DNA of 64,000 bases from Hirundichthys speculiger. Taxonomy: Eukaryota; Chordata; Actinopteri; Beloniformes; Exocoetidae. Both the position numbers and the translations under genes were made by a program. Location of the stretch: positions 248,001-312,000 of the forward strand of contig JAGFBZ010001895.1 of NCBI GenBank assembly GCA_018398805.1, written 5' to 3'. The notes beneath the pieces are model-generated. The model had not been told where the DNA came from and searched no databases. It saw only the letters and a program-made list of their open reading frames with translations. Within the stretch, counting starts at the first letter, position 1; each line of letters begins with the position of its first letter. Positions 55,408 to 62,700 of this stretch are shown in pieces.

Positions 55408-56651
55408 TAAAAATGATAGGCTCATGTTGATTTGTGAATTTGGTCACTGTTTTGATTTTTGTTACTTTCTTTTTATAATAAATGATAATTTCGGAATACA
55501 ATTTACTATTTCTGTGTCTATTTTATGTATATTCACTGCAGTTATTTATATAAACCAGTGGTCTGAGACATTGTTTACAGCTTCAAAAGGAGTTAAATAA
55601 AATTTGGTGTTAAGCAGTGGTTTTTCTGTTAATGTAGAAGCAGTTAAAACAGGCCGGTCAAATTTGACCAGGAGCACTAAAGTAAGGGGGGAGAAACGAA
55701 CACGACACAAAGGTTAAAAAACAATTATCCTGCAACCCTAAGACCACGTAATCACGTTTTAATCACAAACATTTACAGTACAATCAAAAATGGCTGAAAA
55801 CAAGAAAAAGTGCTGGCAGTACAATGCCAATTACATAATGATGGATTTATTCCATTACCGAGTAATGTACATCTGCAGATGTGCTGCTATGTGAGCAGGT
55901 GTTCTCCAATGAAGCCATGAAGCCGTTGCGATTACAGGAGCATCTTTCATAAAAAACATCCAGACAAGGTATTTAAAGACTTGGCTTACTTAACACGGAT
56001 TCAGCCAAACTCTCCACATGCTGACAAAATACCGAAACCGTCTGGACCTTGTGAGCTCTGGTGCACTCAGGCTTAAGCTCACAGCGATGTGTCCAGACGT
56101 GAAAAAGCTGGCAGCAGCCCACCAAGCGCAGGGCTCCCACTAAAAATGAAGAGCAGCAGTCGTTCCCGATTGTAAATAGTTTTTCTTTTTTTCCATGTTG
56201 CCAGGCCAGGCCTTGTCAGTAGCCTACTCCGAAAATGACCGTTTGAAATGTTTTAAGGTGCATTAATTGACGCACAAGTGGTTCCAGGTTTTGATTAGTT
56301 AATTCAACGCTGTTCACGTGAAGTGTGCATGATGTTGTTGGCATCTTAAAACAGATTTTCAACAAGTTCTGCTGTGGTGGTATTTTTTCGTAGTTCCAAG
56401 AATTTTTTTACAAATGTGATGGATTAAAAAATCATAGAAGGTGGTGTGGCCTTTATCTCTCTGTAGAAAGATCAATTTGATTTAAATTCAGTTTCGCAGT
56501 TCAATCTCAGAAATTCAGCCTCACTGTCCAGAAGATCAACTGAAGAGGTTTCGGTCCCGATACAACTACAGTATTATAGTAAAATTTCCACATTATTTCC
56601 ATTACTCCCATTTCCACAAATTAAAATCCATCCTTACACACACACGTGCAA

Positions 56652-56726
<75 letters not shown>

Positions 56727-59700
56727 TGGGGGGGGGTATTAAGAGCATCATGGTAGCTCAGGGGGACGTTTGTTTAAAAAAGGTTGAGAACCACTGATTT
56801 AATACAATCCAATTAAGTCCAATTTATATCCAAATTCAGTCCAGTTTATAGTATTTTATGCATAATTCAGTTTTTTGAAAAAATATTTAAAAAAATTCTT
56901 ACCATTAACTCCTTTTGATGAAGGAAAGCTGTTTTTTGGTTGAATGTGTCTTCAGAGAATTATAACATAGTTTTGCAGTAACACACATCTGAAAATGACT
57001 ATGGATACTTGCTCTACTTAGGGTTTACCTTGCTCTCGTTTATGTTGGGGATCTCGTTTACCCGAACAACTTTCAAAATCCTTCAATAAGAAAAGAAATT
57101 ATGGGCCGCCACAGTGGCGCAGTAGTCGGGGCAGATGGCCCGTGTACAGAGGCTACAGTCCTCAACTCCCGGCCTGTGACCATTTGCTGCATGTCTTCCT
57201 TGATTTCCTCTTTCTCACGCTGTTAATAAAGCCCACAAAAGCTTAAAAGACAAAAAATATTTAGAAAATAATTTACAAAGGAAAAGTGAATCTCATCAAG
57301 TTTTCAGTGTCCTTGCTGCTACTTGTAAGCTCTTGCTAATCACTGTTACAGGGTAAGTTGAGTCAGTACCTTGGACAGGCATCAGCACAGACAGCCAGAA
57401 AGTGGAACCTTTGGCTTGGCATCAGGAAGATCCTCATGGCTAGCTCATCTGTTCTGTGATGGACTGGCAACTTCTCCAGGGCCTCTCATCCCATAACAGC
57501 AGGACAGGATTCTTAAACAGAATCAAATGTGTATAGAAAATGTATTGCTGATTAGTTCGTCTTTATAATGATACACAGGGATAGTAACCATAATAATAAC
57601 CAAAATGTGGCATGAGTTGAGATTGCCAATTAAAGAGTTTCATGAGAACTAATTTTAAAGACTTTGGCAGCTATTTATCTGCTGTATTTTTCTGTTTTTG
57701 GCAGATGTTATGAATGTGATTGTATCAGAACTGCACAATAAACAACCACAAAATATCAAAATGAAGGCCGAGATTAGTCGACAACATAGTGGTGATAGGG
57801 GTGTGTGACACCATCTGTGAGGTCGCAAATCACTGTAAGGGTGAGTGCTTTGTGAGAGTGGAAACCTTCCAGGGAGTTTAGAAATGGACAGACTTCATAA
57901 ATGCTCTAATCAATAATCCAATCTAATCATTATCAAACTCTACTATGCACTTCCACAGCTTCCCAGAAATGAACCTGCCATGTCTGATGTTTAACAAAAG
58001 AAAGGCTAGCTGGAAAAGCAAAGGACAAACACACACACATAGGCACACTGACAAAAATGTATTTGTATTTGTATTACATAGACACTAATGAACATCTATA
58101 AAGTAAAGTACATGAATTAATTGGGTTGGTTTGTTACAGTGCGTTTTTATGCAGCTTAATGGAAAGCACTTAGTTTAATCATTCTCAAACTGGGAGGAAG
58201 TTTTTAAAAAAAAAAATTGTTATGATTCATGTTTGCTGGGTCTTTCTCCAAGGCATCACATTAACACAAAGCATAAAAGCTGAATTTTAACAATTTCTTT
58301 TCCCTCAGGCTTTCTTTTGCTCTTTCAAAAATCCTATTAAGATACACTATATTGTCAAAAGTATTCACTCGCCTGCCTTGACTCGCATATGTGCTTCAGT
58401 GACATCCCATTCCTAATCAATATGACGTGGCTCCACCCTTTGCAGCTAGACCAGCTTCAACTCTTCTGGGAAGGCTGTTCACAAGGTTCAGGAGGTGTGT
58501 TTATGGGGATTTTTGTCCATTCTTCCAGAAGAACATTTGTGAGGTCAAACACTGATGTTGGACCAGCAGGTCTGGCTCTCAGTCTCTGCTCTAATTCATC
58601 CCAAAGGTCTTCTATCAGGTCGAGGTCAGGACTCTGTGCAGGCCAGTCAGGTTCATCCACACCAGACTCTTCCATCCATGTCTTTATGGACCTGCTTTGT
58701 GCACTGGTGCACAGTCATGTTGAAGAGGAAGGGACCAGCTCCAAACTGTTCCCACAAAGTTAGGAGCATGGAATTGCCCAAAATGTCTTGGTCTGCTGAA
58801 GCATTCAGAGTTCCTTTCACTGGAACTAAGACGCCAAGTCCAGCTCCTAAAAAACAACCCCACACCATAATCCGTAGTAAGTGTAGTAAGTGCAACATGT
58901 GTTGTTATTTCTTCCAACTCCTCTGCCAAGCAAGCACAGTTTCAATAAATGTTATGACAAAAGCCGTTTTCGCACATGAACACCTGAGAATATCCAGAGA
59001 ATTAGGTGAATGCCTTGTCCACAGTTGCCTGATCACACATATATCAGACAGCAGGAAATTCTCTCTACTGCAAATAATTCCAGGTGGTTCGTACACAGCG
59101 CATGATGCAAAAAGTATGCTGCAAAAATCAAAGTCTTTAAAGAAAAAAAAGGCACATGGACAAAAGCAGACAAGGTATTTTCTTTTCTGTAATGCTGACT
59201 TTTTATTCCCCTTTTTTTGTAGGTATCAATGCTACATGTACTGGTATTCTCAATGTGGATGAACGAGTGGAAAATACTACACAGACCAGTAAACAAGATT
59301 GTAAATCAGTAACAGCTTTCAGCATGCACTCTCTCACTCCAGCCCTGAATTCTCCTGAAAATTAAATGTGTTGTTCACACATGGGTTCATTTTGAGATTT
59401 TCTGGACATAGTACCAGGGAGCTGACTGATTAAACTATCAAGGTCCGCTCAATCTGATGTGAACATATGTGTTCCAAATTTTTCAGAAGATTTCAAGGCT
59501 GCAGTGCATGTGTGAGCACAATTGAAATCTCTCCTCTTCTCAAAACATTTCTCTGAGCTTACTTACTTTTGATTAATTCTGTAAGGGAAGATCCCCATTA
59601 ATCCTCCTTTAAAATGAATGGGATAGGAAGTGAAGTACTTGTTTAACTTGATGGCACTATCATTTTGATTAAGTTTGTGAAGAATGTAGTATCAGTTTGC

Positions 59701-62700
59701 TTAAATTTGTTATCCAGCAAGGGTTTTATTAATCTATATGCTAATGTTTGAATGAGGAGTTTCTTACATTATTTTAAAGTATTTATTCAGAATTTTACAA
59801 TCCAAATACGGTAAACTAAGGGGTAGATAACCACTGGTAGAGCAAACCAAACTGTAACAACCACAGGAAGTGTTTGTGTGTTTCTGGTAATGTGCATCTT
59901 TTATCAGATAATTCAATATTAGATACACCTCTGCCTCATGTTTCAGGTATCCAGATACAGTTAAATCATTACACATTAGGTTATACCCTTCTACGAGATC
60001 ACCATTTCTCTGAATTATACATTTGACAGTAGTTTTGGTAGTTAAGTAAAGCAGTATTGCAGGATGATCTCAATGGAAGTTGCCTGAAAACAAAAGAATG
60101 CAGTATTGAAGAAAAGCTCCCCTCATGAACATTTCAAGGAGGTGAAACATTTGCACCAGGAATCGTGTTATGGCATGAATATTAAAAAGATGACGGTAAT
60201 AAGCAATTATAAAAATGTTAAAACTGAAGATGAATTCAAAGCTATGAGAAATGAAAGTGCTTGGTGTCAGTATATAATATCAGAAGTGAAAGGTATTTGT
60301 CTGCTGGCTCAGTTCCATGCATGCATGTAGTATGAATCAGTGTGCTTTTGGTAGAGTTGCCTGCCAGATGGTGTTATGTCTGCATACTTGACCAGGTTAA
60401 TGAGAACAGCTGAAGGGCACAACACCAGTGGGCTGGCTGGGAATTCGAGAACTGTTGCTGTGGTTAGCCTCTGCAAGCTCTCTGCTCATTCCAAGACTTC
60501 AGGGTATTGCAGACTGCTATCCCTGCTCGTGTCCTAGTTCAGCTACACTGCAATTTGCATTAATATATACTCTATATTAGCTTTAATGTAGTGCCATCCC
60601 AAGGGGGGATACTTTAATGTTATGCAGTACAGCAGTAAAAGATGAGTACTCTTCCTCTTCTTCACCCAGTCTGTTTTCGATATGAGCACTGCTACCCTTG
60701 GTCTCCTTTCACCTTATGCCCCTCTTCATGCTGACTTTCCTCTCCTGCCCTGGATCCAGACCCAGAATATTTTTGCTGAAAGTATGATTGGGAATTACAA
60801 TGTGCCTACCCTTAACTTTTCTTGCCTTTACTTCATGATGCAGAACAATATCCACCCCTTGGTGCCAAACCAGAACTTAACTGAGCTCACAAGTGAATAC
60901 AAAATATTCTCCCTCGTTAAATTTCTCCTAACTAAACAGTGTTAGTTGAAACCATGTGCTTTATTTTGGCTTTGCTGACTAGTGCTCTGGGACAGTTACA
61001 TCTTGGACTTAGTAATGAGCATCTGCTCATTCTGGATTGAGTGTATGTAGTCTCTTCACTACCTACTCCCCCATTTTCCTGTCACATACACATTTCGCCT
61101 TCTTTTTTTAATTTCTTTTTTTCCCCTGTCTTTGCGTAGCAGTTAATTCACTCCCCCTGGTGCTGAAGCTGCTTTGTGTGACACAGGCCACTGACCCCCC
61201 TTTGCATCCCCTTGACTGCAACATGGAAGGAGTACATTTCAAGCTCCTATACCACGGTGAGACAAACTCTTCCTCAAGATTTATATGTCAACTTACATTA
61301 GAAGTAGATTTCATAAAATGTGTATTGCATTGTGGGATAACAAACATTTTCTGTTTTAGACAGAGACACCCAGAGATGCTACAACAAAAAAAATACAGAC
61401 TATTTAGTTCTTTCAGTTGTGCATACACATGTGTTTGTGCTCACAGAAGCACTAAGATAACATCAAGCTTCAGTTATATGATCAGGTTTGATTCTGTTTT
61501 CTGAAGTAGGTATTATGTATTGTTTCATTACTGGAGACCTTTCTCACTTTAATTTATTACCTTCATCAACCATCCATAGAACCAAATCAACACTTATATA
61601 CACTCACCAGCCACTTTATTAGATACACCTGTTCACTTACTTGATAATACAAATAACTGATCAGCCAAGATGGCAGACTTTTGCTAAAGTTCAAACCCAG
61701 CATCAGAATAGGGAAGAAAGAGGACTGAGGTGATTTTGAACATGTCATGTCAACCAAACGCGCTGGTCTGAGTGTTTCAGAAACTCCTGATCAACTGGGA
61801 TTTTCACACACAACCATCTCCAGGGTTTACAGAGACTGGTCCAAAAGAGAAAATATCCAGTGAGAGGCAGTTGTGTTGTGGACAAAAATGCCTCGTTGAT
61901 ACCAGAGGAAAATGTACAGACTGATTTAAGATGACAGAAAGGCAATAGTAACTCATACTAAACAACCACTTATTACAACCAAGGTCTGCAATTAATAATT
62001 TCTGGACACACAACTTCATCAGACCTTGAAGCAGATGATCCACAGCAGCAGAAGACCTCACCAGGTGCCACTGCTGTCAGCTGAGAACAGGAAACTGAGG
62101 CTACAATTTGCACAGGCTCACCAAAACTGGACAATGGAAGATTGAAAGAAAGTGTTGCCTGGTCTGATGAGTCTCTATTTCAGCTGCAACATTCAGATGG
62201 TAGAGTCAGAATTAGGAGTAACAACATAAAAGCATTGATCCATCCTGCCTTGTATCAACAGTTCAGGCTGGTGGTGGTGGTGTAATGGTGTGGGGGACAT
62301 TTTCCTGGCTCACTTTGGCCCACTTAATACCAAGCTTACCAAATACTTAATTAAGTATCGGTTTAAGCCCCACAGACCATGTCTGTGATCTGTGGTGCTG
62401 ACCATCTCCATCCCTTTAGGACCACAGTGTACCATCTTCTGATGGCTTCTTCCAGCAGGATAATGCACCATGTCACAAAGCTTAAATCATCTGGTTTCTT
62501 GATCATGGACAATGAGTTCACTGTACTCTAGTGGCCTCCACAGTCACCAGATCTCAATCCAATAGAGCACCTCCGCGATGTAGTGGAATGAGAGATTTCC
62601 ATCACGGATGTGCAGCCGACAAATCTGCAGCGACTGATTGATGCTATCATGTCAGTGTGAACCAAAATCTCTGAGGAATGTTTCCAGTACCTTGTTGAAT

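Larger units (their letters stand above)
53970..55717 (+). mobile_element. Inner piggyBac-like element with TTAA target sites
   Basis: Bounded by TTAA at 53970-53973 and 55714-55717. Left end ttaacctttctgtcgtgttc and the reverse complement of the right end (ttaacctttgtgtcgtgttc) differ at one of 20 bases. Subterminal ggtcaaattTGACC-type motifs occur at both ends. A fragment near 54735-54840 reads [20 protein letters not shown], like the N-terminus of a piggyBac transposase; the catalytic part has been replaced by tandem repeats. Non-autonomous. Confidence 0.85.
52901..55748 (+). mobile_element. Middle hAT element with BED-finger relic, nested in the outer hAT
   Basis: Element 52909-55740 starts taggggtgcacgataattat and ends acaattatcctgcaacccta, clearly inverted termini. 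Flanks agaccatg (52901-52908) and agaccacg (55741-55748) match at 7 of 8. A relic around 53335-53640 reads [20 protein letters not shown] then KCNH, the BED-finger region of Ac-like transposases, with stops. Itself split by a piggyBac-like insertion at 53970. Confidence 0.78.
52628..56804 (+). mobile_element. Outer hAT element (SCAND3/ZBED-type transposase relic), interrupted by two others
   Basis: Element 52636-56796 begins tagggtttcaac and ends ggttgagaaccactg, imperfect inverted termini. Flanks atttgata (52628-52635) and atttaata (56797-56804) match at 7 of 8. The transposase start is at 55788 ([19 protein letters not shown]), with the later zinc-finger piece reading [20 protein letters not shown] after a frameshift. 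No catalytic core remains. A (TTA)n tract (56655-56727) lies near the right end. Confidence 0.75.

Noticed and set aside
58555..59262. 235-codon plus-strand ORF, the longest in the window
   Set aside because: Its first half is antisense to a Tc1 transposase that is clearly coded on the minus strand; the rest has no coding character or splice context.
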